Assembly (NCBI RefSeq): GCF_902686445.1
Contig: NC_062232.1
Location: 18,582,897 to 18,646,896, forward strand
Reading direction: 5' to 3'
Source of the DNA: Sciurus carolinensis
Taxonomy: Eukaryota > Chordata > Mammalia > Rodentia > Sciuridae
Length of the DNA: 64,000 nucleotides
The position numbers were made by a program, and so were the translations under genes. Position 1 is the stretch's first letter; the number at the start of each line of letters is the position of its first letter. The notes beneath the pieces are model-generated. The model searched no databases, had not been told where the DNA came from, and saw nothing but the letters and a program-made list of their open reading frames with translations. Shown here in pieces: positions 11,336-22,145 of this stretch.

Positions 11336-11820
11336 TTCTAGTTCAAGTTCCCCCAAAAGCAGACCTTAGGACAATTTTGGTGAAAGTAAATTATTTGGGA
11401 GATTATCCAGGAAAGCACTAGTAGGGAAATGGGAGTTGAGGGGAGTATGGAGAAAGGAGGGAAATCAATATAATTATGTTAATGAACATATCATATCATT
11501 GCTATATGCAATGAGGGTTCAATCATGTTGGAGACCCCTGGGAGACAGGGTAAAAGATAACTCAGAGTCATCCACACAAGAAGAAAGGAAACTGAGATAT
11601 TTATTCACCACTCCCAATCATCATTGGTGGAGGACTGCTTCCAGGAATGTGAACCCTAAGGCACTTCAAGTTGCCCCTTGCTTGGGCTGGGCATGTTCCT
11701 GTGGCTGGAGGAAACTCTCGAGCAGAAAATCCTATGTGTTCGAAGTAAGATATCATTCATGGGAACGCTGAGAAGCAAAAGGGTATGAATGGGCAATGAC
11801 AGAAACTGTCACACTGACCA
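11336..11820. repeat. Possible ancient LTR-like repeat
   Basis: The order of phrases (CCCCCAAAAGCAGACCTTAG, GGGAGATTATCCAGGAAAG, then a GC-richer second half) resembles old mammalian LTR-like repeats. A 111-codon open frame at 11436-11771 has no recognisable domain and is probably accidental within this repeat. Confidence 0.3.
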
Positions 11821-12805
11821 CATTTCAGGTAGTTTGAATGCATGTCTCTTTATCGCTATAGAAATTGCCTAAGATAGTCTCCAATCATTTATTTTATTCT
11901 TTAATTCTAAAAATAGTGATTTTGCAGCATCTGTCAAACTATTATATTTTATGAGTTTAATTGGGATAATGGAAATAAGTAGGACAGATCATTTTAAAAA
12001 GGATATTTGGCCCCACAAGAGTGGCCTCTGGATTTATAGGCTATGTGAGAAATAATCATTTATTAGTATGAACCACAATGATGATGCTGAAGTTTCCTTA
12101 AGATGCATATCCCTTTCCAATCTGTGTTAATTAGTCATTTTCAAAGATTTAACATATTGTTGAATCATGGAATTGAACATGTCCATAGAAATTACCTAAT
12201 ACAGCCTCTCTCTAGTGCAAACATTTGCTCTATATCAATACGTGGACATTCAGTTTGGGCTTTAAGTAGCTAAATATATTTCAGAGGAGCATTGTTTCTG
12301 AGAAGGAGATAAGCTGGAACTTATTTATAGTGACATACTTTGGTTAGGGATTAGATTTATGAAACTCCCAGCCAAGTTATTAAAATACATTAACATATTC
12401 ACCCAATTTTGATCATTTTCTGCCCCAACACAGTTTTATTATTCTCCTAATTCAGAAAATGACACAAATGTGGATGTAAATAAGATACAAATAAGAAAAG
12501 TGGCACTCATATTGTCTTCTGAAGTAGGATTATTTGTCTTTATTATTAAAACAACAGAATTTTTGGAATAATTAACAATTTTAACTCAAACTCTCTTTAG
12601 AGTAAATTTTGTAACATGATGAGTTAAGATCCATAATCATTTAAAATACTCAAATACATTTTACAAACATAATACAATGAAACATTCTTACAGTAGTTGT
12701 TTAAAAGCTGAAGCAATAACAGTGGGTGATTAAAGTTTCTCTAGTAATAAATAAATAAATAAAACCTCAGCTGTTGGATCTTCTTTTCACAGGTATTCTC
12801 TGAAA
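11821..12805. other. Unassigned sequence
   Basis: AT-rich and non-coding as far as I can see. A short MIR-like patch may lie near 12160-12250. A small AAAT repeat lies at about 12748-12763. Confidence 0.4.
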
Positions 12806-12809
12806 ATAT

Positions 12810-13110
12810 GCTTCTTTTTCTTAATTGTGGTAAAATGTACATAAGAAAAAATTGGCCATTTTAATGATTTATATGTGCACAGTTCAGCAACGTTACTCAT
12901 AACTATGCAGCCATCACCACAGTCCATCTCCAGAACATTTTAAATCTTCTAAAACTAAAATTCTATACCTATTAAACAATTACTCCTTATTTACCCCTTC
13001 CTCCCCAGTTCCTTCTAACCACAATTCTGCTTTCTTCTCTATGAATTTGACCACTCTAGATACCTCATATAAGTGGAATCATAGTGTTTTTCTTTTTGTG
13101 ATGGCTTATT
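12810..13110 (-). mobile_element. Old L1 (L1M-type) 3' end, minus strand
   Basis: The ordered phrases TTGTGGTAAAATGTACATAA, GCAGCCATCACCACAGTCCAT and ACCTCATATAAGTGGAATCAT match the reverse complement of an old mammalian L1 3' region. It is diverged and has no ORF. Confidence 0.75.
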
Positions 13111-13114
13111 TGAA

Positions 13115-14365
13115 GTTGTGCTTCTCAACTCTTCCTTCCAAACTCACTAAAATCCATGTAGGGTGTCAGGTGCTTCTGTTTTCTACTGAACTCAAGCTCC
13201 TGCACATAGTTCACTGATGGTTAGAAAACAGCAACAAACATATCTCACCCTCTGGCCAAAAAACGTCATTTCATTGTCCTTGCAAGAAGATTCACAGAAG
13301 GCCCATCCAGGTGCTTTATATAAAAATAACAGTTCCCTCCAGCTACCTAACCTAGATTTTAGGTTATATAAAATGAGTTACTTGGAAGGGAAATGCTGAA
13401 TAAACACATTCGAGGATTGTGGCAGTGTGGTTATCCTGAATTGTTGGGGGGACACATCCATCTCCCAAAAGATTCAGGAGCAAATTCTAACTGGTCTCTG
13501 TGAATCTTGGACATCTCATTTCTTCTTTGCCAGTGATTGTTTGGGAGGCAAGTGTGAGCCCTGATTCTGACCAAGAACTAAGGGGAGGTTAGTCAAAAGG
13601 CTTCTGAAAAAGGTTGTCTTGCTCTTAAAAAATATTTACATGGGAAACATCAGTCATTTTCCTTTGGCAGGACATTTTCACTCCTACATATGGTGCTATC
13701 TTGTAACCATGAAAAGTGCTAGCCTTTGTTACAAAGTCACCATTTCTAAGGATGGTAGAGAAGAAAGATAAAAATCTTAGGAGCTTGAGGCTTTAGTAAG
13801 TCTCTGGATTACTCCTCGAACAACCCCAACTCAGTACTTCAGGTAATGTGGGATTATAATATTCCCTTATTGTTTAAGTCAATTGAAAGGCATTTGTCTG
13901 CAACTTGTAGGCACTTAATAAATGAAGTAGACTATATGATGTCATAGGGTGGTTTTCTTGGGAAGCAGAGACTGAGAAGGAGTTTAATTCACAAGAAGTT
14001 TCTTAAGGAGTGTTTTGTGGAAGAGAGAGGAAAGAAGCAGAATGAGATAGAAATAAAACTGTAAGCTAAGCAAAGACAACCAGGGACTACTTCATGAGAA
14101 GGACCCAGTTGGATCAAGAAAACCAGGTCTTTATATACACCCCATCTTTTTTAATCATTGGAATGCATCCCCTAGGGAAGGATATGACCTTGGGTGGCAA
14201 AGGCAATCCCTGAAGGGACAACTGAAAGCAGTATACACTGATAGTACTCTCAGCACCTGGGGCAAGAGGTTCTTTATTGAAAGGGAATCTGGATGATACA
14301 TGGCAGTGTCTACTACACATGATTATTGGGGCCACTGAAAGAACAGATGCCTGTCTCAGGCCCAT
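13115..14365. other. Unassigned sequence, with a possible old repeat at 13940-14330
   Basis: No gene is visible. The second part (TTGGGAAGCAGAGACTGAG onward) has the style of an old LTR-like repeat, but I cannot assign it. It forms the left flank of L1-1. Confidence 0.35.
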
Positions 14366-14383
14366 AAAAAATATATCCTGAGG
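14366..14383 (+). repeat. Left target-site duplication of L1-1
   Basis: AAAAAATATATCCTGAGG precedes the L1 5' end, and ATATATCCTTGAGG follows the tail at 21151-21164. One inserted T and AT slippage separate the two copies. The site AT/AAAA fits L1 endonuclease preference. Confidence 0.75.
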
Positions 14384-15948
14384 TTTTCAAGATGGCGGAC
14401 TAGAGGGCGGCTGCATTTCATGTTGCTCCAGGACGCAGGATTCAAAAGAGGAGATAGTGAGAGACTTGGGACTAACTCAAAGCCGCCGGGTGAGTCTCTC
14501 CCGTTGGGGAGGCGTCCTGGATGGGGCAGTAGCCCCGGAATGCAGGGAACTTTGTGAAGTAGAGTAGCCTGGGGAGACGCCCCTTCCCCAAATGGAGCAG
14601 TGAACACAGACAACTGGGATCATCCTAGAGGAGGCAGATCAGCACAGCGCTTGGACTTGGAGCAACCACTGGAGCTTCGGGCGGCTGCCTGAGAAGGAGC
14701 TGTGTGGCGAGCTGTTTGGACTCAGAGCGATCGCTTCTGAACACCGGGGGGGCTGCCCTGAGGAAGAGAAGAAGCGCGGCGAGTCCCTTGGTCTAGGAGT
14801 GACTGCATCAGAGCTACAGGCGGTTGCCAGAGGAGGAGCTGCGTGGTGAATTGTTTAGACTCAGAACGACCACTTCTGAACACCAGAGCGCTGCCCGGAG
14901 AAAGAGGAGGAACATGGCAGGTCGCTTGGTCTAGGAGTGACTGCATCAGAGCTACAGGCAGTTGCCAGAGGAGGAGGTGAGTGGTGAGTTGTTTGGACTC
15001 AAAGCGACTGCTCCTGAACACTGGTGGCCTGCCTGGAGGAGGAGCGTGGTGGGTCACTTGGTCTTGGAGCCACCGCTCCTAAACACCCGGGGGGCTACCC
15101 CGAGGAGGAGGAGGAACAGGGCGGGTCACTTGGACTCAGAGTGACTGCCTAGGGCTACGGGCGGTTGGTGGGAGGAGGAGATGCGAAGTGAGTTGCTTGG
15201 ACTACTAGTGACTGCGTCAGAACACCGGGCGGCTGTCCGGAGGAAGAGGTGTGTGGAGTGTCTCTGGGTCTCGGAGCTATTGTACGGGGCTCCAGGTGGC
15301 GGCTCAGAGGAGGGGCCGCATAGCCAGGAGATACGGTGCAGAGCAGGGTCCCAGGACCTAGGCGGCTTCTTGGTGGAAGAACCGCACAGAGACATGCTTA
15401 GGGGCAAAGCGAAGGTTCCAGGCCTGCAGGCAGATACTCTGAAGAGAGGCAGCATAAGGAGACTCGACTGCGAAGGGTGAGGCTCCCAGGACCAGGAGGT
15501 AGGTCCGGGCCCCTGGGAACATTGCAGAGGAAGGCAGCCCAGCCCAGGCGGTAGTTGTAGATTGAGGGGAACCTCTAGGAGGGGAACTGCCCAGCGAGAC
15601 CTCCCCACTGGGTGAGTCTTCCCTGCTAGGTGAGGTTTTCCCACAAGGATGGTAAAACCAGAGACACAGGCGCAAATAGGCCTTGCCTCAGCCCACAGCC
15701 TAGTTCCCCTTTGGATGACCATTGGTCAACAAGTGGAGGCACCTCTGCCCACTATCAGGGAATATACCCCACCTGAGGGTCACCAACCCTAGAGAGGCAG
15801 CTTCCTTGTGGAGCACTGCATTATCAACTTCCTCCAAGACTGCAGGGTACTGAAGGATAAGAGGGGATATACTAGTAATCTTCAGGGACATTATAAGTCA
15901 ATAGAGGAAATCTGCAATATCTTAATGACCCACTGATTCCTGAACAAT
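14384..15948 (+). promoter_or_regulatory. L1-1 5' UTR and internal promoter, CpG-rich
   Basis: This GC- and CpG-rich stretch is by far the most CpG-dense in the window. It opens with TTTTCAAGATGGCGGACTAG, placing a YY1-type site (AAGATGGCGG, 14389-14398) a few bases from the 5' end, as in primate L1. About 70-bp tandem monomers follow at about 14640-15290, and a second, about 78-bp, monomer type occurs before and after them. In other mammals L1 5' UTRs serve as internal RNA polymerase II promoters. That role is assumed here by homology of position. Confidence 0.8.
14640..15290 (+). repeat. Tandem monomers (about 69 bp, paired as about 138 bp) in the L1-1 5' UTR
   Basis: Units starting GGACTCAGAGCGA or a variant recur at about 14719, 14858, 14995, 15060, 15131 and 15198. 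GGTCTAGGAGTGACTGCATC recurs at about 14789 and 14929. This gives a 69-70 bp unit with an alternating dimer of 138-140 bp. Most units contain a GAGGAGGAG stretch. Units are diverged. The L1-2 5' UTR lacks this block. Confidence 0.85.
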
Positions 15949-16988
15949 ATGAGAAAACAAGGGAAGAAAATGCCCCAAACAAATCTAGATGTTACATCAA
16001 TAAAATCCAATGACAGCATGGCAGAAGAAATGACAGAAAGGGAGTTCAGAATGTACATAATTAAAATGATCAGAGAAGCAAACAATGAGATGAAAGAGCA
16101 AATGCAGGCAATGAATGATGAGATGAAAGAGCAAATGCAGGCATTGAATGATTGCACCAATCAACAGTTAAAAGAGCAAATACAGGAAGCAAAAGATCAT
16201 TTCAATAAAGAGTTACAGATATTGAAAAAAAAACCAAACAGAAATCCTTGAAATGAAGGAAACAATAAACCAAATTAAGAACTCCATAGAAAGCATAACC
16301 AATAGGATAGAACACCTGGAAGACAGAACCTCAGATATTGAAGACAAAATATTTAACCTTGAAAACAAAGTTGAACAAACAGAGAAGATGGTAAGAAATC
16401 ATGAACAGAATCTGCAAGAACTATGGGATATCATGAAAAGGCCAAATTTGAGAATTATTGGGATTGAGGAAGGCTTAGAGAAACAAACCAAAGGAATGAA
16501 CAATCTATTCAATGAAATAATATCAGAAAATTTCCCAAATCTGAAGAATGAAATGGAAAATCAAGTCCAAGAGGCTTATAGGACTCCAAATACACAAAAT
16601 TACAACAGACCCACACCATTATAATGAAAATACCTAACATACAAAATAAAGACAGAATTTAAAGGCTGTGAGAGAAAAGAACCAAATTACATTCAGGGGG
16701 AAACCAACACGGATATCAGCAGATTTTTCAATCCAGACACTAAAAGCTAGAAGGGCCTGGAACAACATTTTTCAAGCTCTGAAAGAAAAGGGATGCCAGT
16801 CAAGAATCATATACCCAGCAAAACTTACCTTCAGATTTGATGATTAAATAAAATCCTTCCATGATAAACAAAAGCTAAAAGAATTTACAAAAAGAAAACC
16901 AGCATTACAGAAAATTCTCAGCAAAATATTCCATGAGGAAGAGATAAAAAACAAAGAAGCAAATCAGCAAAGGGAGGAATTATCCTAA
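15949..16988 (+). pseudogene. L1-1 ORF1 (ORF1p), frameshifted
   Basis: ORF1p is the RNA-binding chaperone of L1: a coiled-coil trimer with an RRM and a C-terminal domain. The frame starts at ATG 15949 (MRKQGKKMPQ). Residues about 25-75 are heptad-like and rich in Glu, Met and Gln, with an 11-residue unit (DEMKEQMQALN type) duplicated. The frame breaks at a run of nine A at about 16224-16232, continues in another frame from 16253, and breaks again at about 16618 where 7 bases present in L1-2 (AGGCACA) are missing. RRM and C-terminal sequence continue to about 16988. L1-2 has a parallel ORF1 at 31270-32354. No function is expected. Confidence 0.9.
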
Positions 16989-17024
16989 AGGAACAGTCAA
17001 ATAAAGAAGGAACCAAGTCGTGTC

Positions 17025-17050
17025 AAAAAAATAAATAAATAAATAAAATT
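17025..17050 (+). repeat. AAAT microsatellite in the L1-1 ORF1-ORF2 spacer
   Basis: A short (AAAT)n run ends six to ten bases before the ORF2 ATG. The corresponding region of L1-2 (near 32355-32370) lacks it, so it arose in this copy or its immediate source. Confidence 0.75.
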
Positions 17051-17056
17051 TTAAAA

Positions 17057-20000
17057 ATGAACCAAATGACCTGGAATACAAATCATATCTCAATAATAAC
17101 CCTGAATGTTAATGGCCTGAATTCATCAATCAAAAGACATAGACTGGCAGATTGGATTAAAAAGAAAGATCCAACAATATGTTGCCTGCAAGAGACTCAC
17201 CTCATAGAACGAGATACCCATAGACTAAAGGTGAAAGGATGGGGAAAAACATACCATGCACATGGACTAAACAAAAAAGCTGGAGTATCCATCCTCATTT
17301 CAGATAATGTGGACTTCAAGCCAAAGTTAGTCAGAAGGGATAAAGAAGGACATTTCATAAATGTCCTTAAGGGAACCATAAATCAGCAAGATATAACAAT
17401 CATAAACATTTATGCCCCAAGCAGTGGCTCATCCATGTATGTCAAACAAATCCTTCTCAATTTTAGAAACCAAATAGACCATAACACAATAATACTAGGT
17501 GATTTTAACACGCCTCTCTCACCACTGGACAGATCTTCCAAACAAAAATTGAACAAAGAAACCATAGATCTCAATAACACAATCAATAATTTAGACTTAA
17601 CAGACATTTATAGAATATACCATCCAACCAAGAGTGAACACACTTTCTTCTCAGCAGCACATGGATCCATCTCTAAAATAGACCATATATTATGCCACAA
17701 AGCTAATGTCAGCAAATACAACAAGATAGAGACACTACCCTGTATTCTATCAGATCATAATGGATTGAAGTTAGAAATAAATGAAAGAGTAAAAATCAGA
17801 AACTACTCCAACAGCTGGAGATTAAACAATATGCTATTATATGATGAATGGATAACAGAAGATATTAGGAAGGAAATTAAAAAATTCTTAGAGGTAAATG
17901 AGAACAATGAAACATCATATCAAAATCTCTGGGACACTATGAAAGCAGTACTTAGAGGAAAATTTATTTCATGGAGCACATTTAATTAAAGAAGTAAAAC
18001 TCAAAAAATAAACAACCTAACACTACAGCTCAAAGCCCTAGAAAAAGAAGAACAGACCAACACCAAAAGTTGTAGAAGACAGGAATTAGTTAAACTCAGA
18101 GCTGAAATCAATGAAATTGAAACAAAAGAAACAATACAAAAAAATTGACAAAATAAATAGTTGGTTCTTCGAGAAAATAAACAAAATTGATGAACCTTTA
18201 GCCACACTAACAAAGAGAAAATGAGAGAAAACCCAAATCACCAAAATTCAGAATGAACAAGGAAATATCACAACAGACATGACTGAAATAAAAACATAAT
18301 TAGAAGCTATTTTGAAAATCTATACTCCAACAAAATAGAAAATTTCGAAGACATCAACAGGTTTCTAGAGACATATGAATTGCCTAAACTGAACAAGGAG
18401 GACATACACAATTTAAATAGACCAATTTCAAGTAATGAAATAGAAGAAGTCATCAAAAGCCTATCAACAAAGAAAAGTCCAGGACCAGATGGGTTCTCAG
18501 CCGAGTTCCACAAAACCTTTAAAGAAGAGCTCATTCCAATACTTCTCAAAGAATTCCATAAAATAGAAGAGGAGGGAACCCTCCCAAACTCATTCTATGA
18601 AGGCAATATTACCCTGATACCTAAACCAGACAGAAACACATCGAGGAAAGAAAATTTCAGACCAATATCCTTAATGAACATCGACGCAAAAATTCTCAAC
18701 AAAATTTTAGCAAATATCTTACAAAAATATATTTAAAAGATAGTGCACCATGATCAAGTGGGTTTCATCCAAGGGATGCAAGATTGGTTCAACATTAGGA
18801 AATCAATAAATATCATTCACCATATCAATAGACTTAAATTCAAGAATCACATGATTATTTCTATAGATGCAGAAAAAGCATTTGATAAAATACAGCACCC
18901 CTTCATGCTCAAAACACTAGAAAAAATAGGGATAGTGGGAACATTCCTTAACATTGTAAAGGCCATCTATGCTAAGCCCATGGCTAATATCATTCTAAAT
19001 GGTGAAAAACTGAAAGCGTCCCCCCTAAAAACTGGAACAAGGCAGGGATCCCCTCTTTCACCACTTCTATTCAATATCGTCCTTGAAACTCTAGCCAGAC
19101 CAATTAGACAGACCAAAGAAATTAAAGGGATACGAATAGGAAAAGAAGAACTCAAACTATCCCTATTTGATGATGATATAATTATATACTTAGAGGAACT
19201 AGGAAATTCCACCAGAAAACTTAGATCTAATAAGTGAATTCAGTAAAGTAGCAGGATATAAGATCAATGCACATAAATCTAAGGCATTTTTATACATAAG
19301 TGATGAATCTTCAGAAAGAGAAATTAGGAAAACTACCCCATTCACAATAGCTTTGAAAAAAATAAAATACTTGGGAATCAATCTCACAAAAGAGGTGAAA
19401 GACCTCTACAATGAGAACTACAGAACACTAAAGAAAGAAATTAAAGAAAACCTTAGAAGATGGAAAGATCTCCCATGTTCTTGGATAGGAAGAATTAATA
19501 TTGTCAAAATGACCATACTACCATAAGTGCTATACAGATTCAATGCAATTCCAATTAAAATCCCAATGGTGTACCTTGCAGAAATAGAGCAAGCAATTAT
19601 GAAATTCATCTGGAAGAATAAAAAACCCAGAATAGCTAAAGCAATCCTTGGCAGAAAGAGTGAAGCAGGGGGTATCGCAATACCAGATCTTCAACTCTAC
19701 TACAAAGCAATAGTAACAAAAATGGCATGGTATTGGTACCAAAATAGAAAGGTAGATCAATGGTACAGAATAGAGGACACAGACACAAACCCAAATAAAT
19801 ACAATTTTCTCATACTAGACAAAGGGGCCAAAAATATGCAATGGAGAAAAGATAGCCTTTTCAACAAATGGTGCTGGGAGAATTAGAAATCCATATGCAA
19901 TAGAATGAAACTAAACCCATATCTCTCACCATGCACAAAACTAAACTCAAAATGGATTAAGGACCTCAGAATCAGACCAGAGACCTTGCGTCTTATAGAA

Positions 20001-20890
20001 GAAAAATTAGGTCCAGAGCTTCAACATGTCGACTTAGGACCAGACTTCCTCAACAGGACTCCCATAGCACAAGAAATAAAAGCAAGAATTAATAACTGGG
20101 ATAGATTCAAACTAAAAAGCTTTCTGTCAGCAAAGGAAACTATCAGCAATGCGAAGAAAGAGCCTACAGAGTGGGAGAAAATCTTTGCCAATCATACTTC
20201 AGATAGAGCACTAATCTCCAGAATCTATAAAGAACTCAAAAAACTCTACACCAAGAATGCAAATAATCCAATCTACAAATGGGCTAAGGAAATGAACAGA
20301 CACTTCACAGAAGAAGATCTACAAGCAATCAACAAACATATGGGAAAATGTTGAACATCTCTAGTAATAAGAGAAATGCAAATCAAAACCACCCTAAGAT
20401 TCCATCTCACCCCAATTAGAATGGCGATTATCAAGAATACAAGCAACAACAGGTGTTGGCGAGGATGTAGGGAGAAAGGTACACTCATCCATTGCTGGTG
20501 GGGCTGCAAGTTAGTGCAGCCACTCTGGAAAGCAGTGTGGAGACTCCCTAGAAAACTTGGAATGGAACCACCATTTGACCCAGCTATCCTACTCCTTGGC
20601 CTATACCCAAAGGACTTAAAATCAGCATACTACAGAGATACAGCCACATCAATGTTCATAGCTGCTCAATTCACAATAGCCAGTTTGTAGAACCAACGTA
20701 GATATCCTTCAATTGATGAATGGATAAAGAAACTGTGGTATAATTATACAATGGAATATTACTCTGCCATAAAGAATGATAAAATTATGGCATTTGCAGG
20801 CAAATGGATGAAACTGGAGAATATCATGCTAAGTGAGATAAGCCAATCTCAAAAACCAAAGGACGAATGATATCGCTAATAAGTGGATGA
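17057..20890 (+). pseudogene. L1-1 ORF2 (endonuclease-reverse transcriptase), broken
   Basis: ORF2p nicks target DNA and reverse-transcribes L1 RNA. The first 310 codons (17057-17989) are an unbroken endonuclease domain with the expected motifs: NVNGLN near the start, QETH, GDFNTPLS and SDH. A stop follows at 17989. RT sequence continues as separate open blocks at 18380-18736, 18743-19237 and 19527-19886, with stops at 18734 and 19524 and a frameshift near 19215. The RT active-site motif reads FDDD where L1-3 has FADD. The C-terminal region (19905-20354, 20376-20690) keeps the Cys-rich motif NRCWRGC...HCWWGC. The frame would end at TGA 20888-20890, giving about 1277 codons, a normal ORF2 length. 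At least five stops and two frameshifts make it non-functional. Confidence 0.95.
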
Positions 20891-21150
20891 TGGCACATAA
20901 TGGGGGGTGGGAGGGGTTAGTGTTAGGGTTAGAGTTAGGGTTAGGGAGGGGGGCAAGAATGGAGGAAGGAAGGACTGTATAGAGGGAAAAGAGGGATGGG
21001 AGGGGTGGGGGAGAAGGGGAAAAAATAACAGAATGAATCAAACAACATTACCCTATGTAAATGTATGATTACACAAATGGTATGCCTTTACGCCATGTAC
21101 AAATAGAGAAACAACATGTATCCCATTTGTTTACAATAAAAAAAATATAT
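20891..21150 (+). other. L1-1 3' UTR with telomere-like and G-rich tracts
   Basis: TTAGGG-like repeats occupy 20914-20947, and a G-rich purine tract lies at about 20985-21022. The conserved end follows (ACCCTATGTAAATGTATGAT ... CCCATTTGTTTACAATAAA). The G-runs could form quadruplexes, a known feature of several mammalian L1 3' UTRs. Confidence 0.85.
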
Positions 21151-21164
21151 ATATATCCTTGAGG

Positions 21165-22050
21165 CTCAAAGACCTGCCTGGTTTCTGGTAGGTTATGGTT
21201 TATTTTAATGATATCAGTCATTTATTTTTGTTATGTTTTACTTCATTCAACATCCTTTAGCTTAATTGCCAAAAACTAATAATTGAATTGCATGTAAATA
21301 CCCATACATATTTTGACTAAATATTGTTCATCTGAGTTTAATACATGAAGTTGGTTTGGTGTTCACTGAATGGCAAGCTAAACTTTCTTGACTTTCTTGC
21401 TAGCCAGTCCTCTCTTGAAAATCATCCCTTGGGTTTATACACACCTTTGACTCCTCTCAGTTCCCTTTCCTTCCATCTTTTCCTTCTCTTGATTTGTAGT
21501 CATATCTACTCTATGAGGAAGCATCCTTGGCCCCAACTTGGCTCTGTCATCAATGTTTCACTAGTTGAGCATGCCCTCTCATGGACTGCTCCAAATCTAC
21601 TGAATTCTCAGATGATTTTTAGCCTTGGTCTTTAAAGTAAATATCACCTCTATATCTTCAAAGACCACTCAGATGTCATTGCAGGTCCTAACCACTTCCA
21701 ACTTAATGCAGTCTAGAAATATTTCATTCTCCATAAAAGCTAGTTGTTTTGATTCTGTTATTCCTCAGTCATCTTCATTCAAAATCTTGGATTCACATTT
21801 GGATTCTGAATATGAAAGATAAGGGAAAGTTTTTTTTTAATTACATAACTTAATAGGTTAGGCTTCAAAATATCTTAATATTTTAAATATTAAAATATTT
21901 TTATTCCTGTATTTGGATCTTTTTCTGGATACTTCCTATTATTTTTATAATATTCTAAATATACCTCTGTGATAATACTTATCACACCATATTCTAATTA
22001 TATAGATATACACACATATTTGACTTTTTATGTATTATATTTAAAGGTTC
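21165..22050. other. Unassigned sequence
   Basis: No exon-like structure or named repeat. Open frames at 21345-21635 (96 codons) and 21625-21822 look accidental: no domain, low-complexity Ser/Leu composition. Confidence 0.4.
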
Positions 22051-22145
22051 TTGAAAGCAGGAACTACATTATTCTTCTTTTGGGTTCCCAGTGTTTAGAA
22101 CATACTTACCATATAGATACTCAATAAATTGTTTTTGGAATGAAC
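22050..22145 (+). repeat. L2 3' end fragment
   Basis: The phrases GAAAGCAGGAACTACATT, CCCAGTGTTTAGAACATA and ACTCAATAAATTGTTTTTGGAATGAA (given in parts) follow the well-known L2 3' end order. Confidence 0.7.

Larger units (their letters stand above)
14384..21150 (+). mobile_element. Full-length LINE-1 element (L1-1)
   Basis: A complete L1 by layout: 5' UTR 14384-15948, ORF1 15949 to about 16988, a short AT-rich spacer with an AAAT repeat, ORF2 17057-20890, a G-rich 3' UTR and an AATAAA-type tail at about 21135-21150. Its total length of about 6.77 kb is normal for a mammalian L1 with a monomeric 5' UTR. Both ORFs are broken by stops and frameshifts, so it cannot be autonomous. It shares all segments with L1-2, L1-3 and L1-4 in this window. 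The near-matching duplications at its ends show an ordinary target-primed insertion. Confidence 0.95.

Noticed and set aside
11436..11771. A 111-codon plus-strand frame as a possible small gene
   Set aside because: No domain, no neighbours, and it lies in a stretch that looks like an old LTR-like repeat. A frame of this length is expected by chance in 64 kb.
14640..15290. CRISPR-like array of regular repeats
   Set aside because: The repeats are adjacent and diverged without unique spacers, in a mammalian L1 promoter.
15126..15722. A 198-codon Pro/Ser-rich minus-strand frame as a host gene
   Set aside because: It lies wholly antisense to the GC-rich L1-1 5' UTR. Long antisense frames are common in such sequence. 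Kept only as part of the antisense-frame observation.
17057..17989. A functional stand-alone endonuclease gene
   Set aside because: It is the N-terminal domain of a broken L1 ORF2. The frame simply ends at a mutation-made stop.
20914..20947. Interstitial telomere array
   Set aside because: The motif recurs at the same place in several L1 copies, so it belongs to the L1 3' UTR and does not mark a chromosome fusion.
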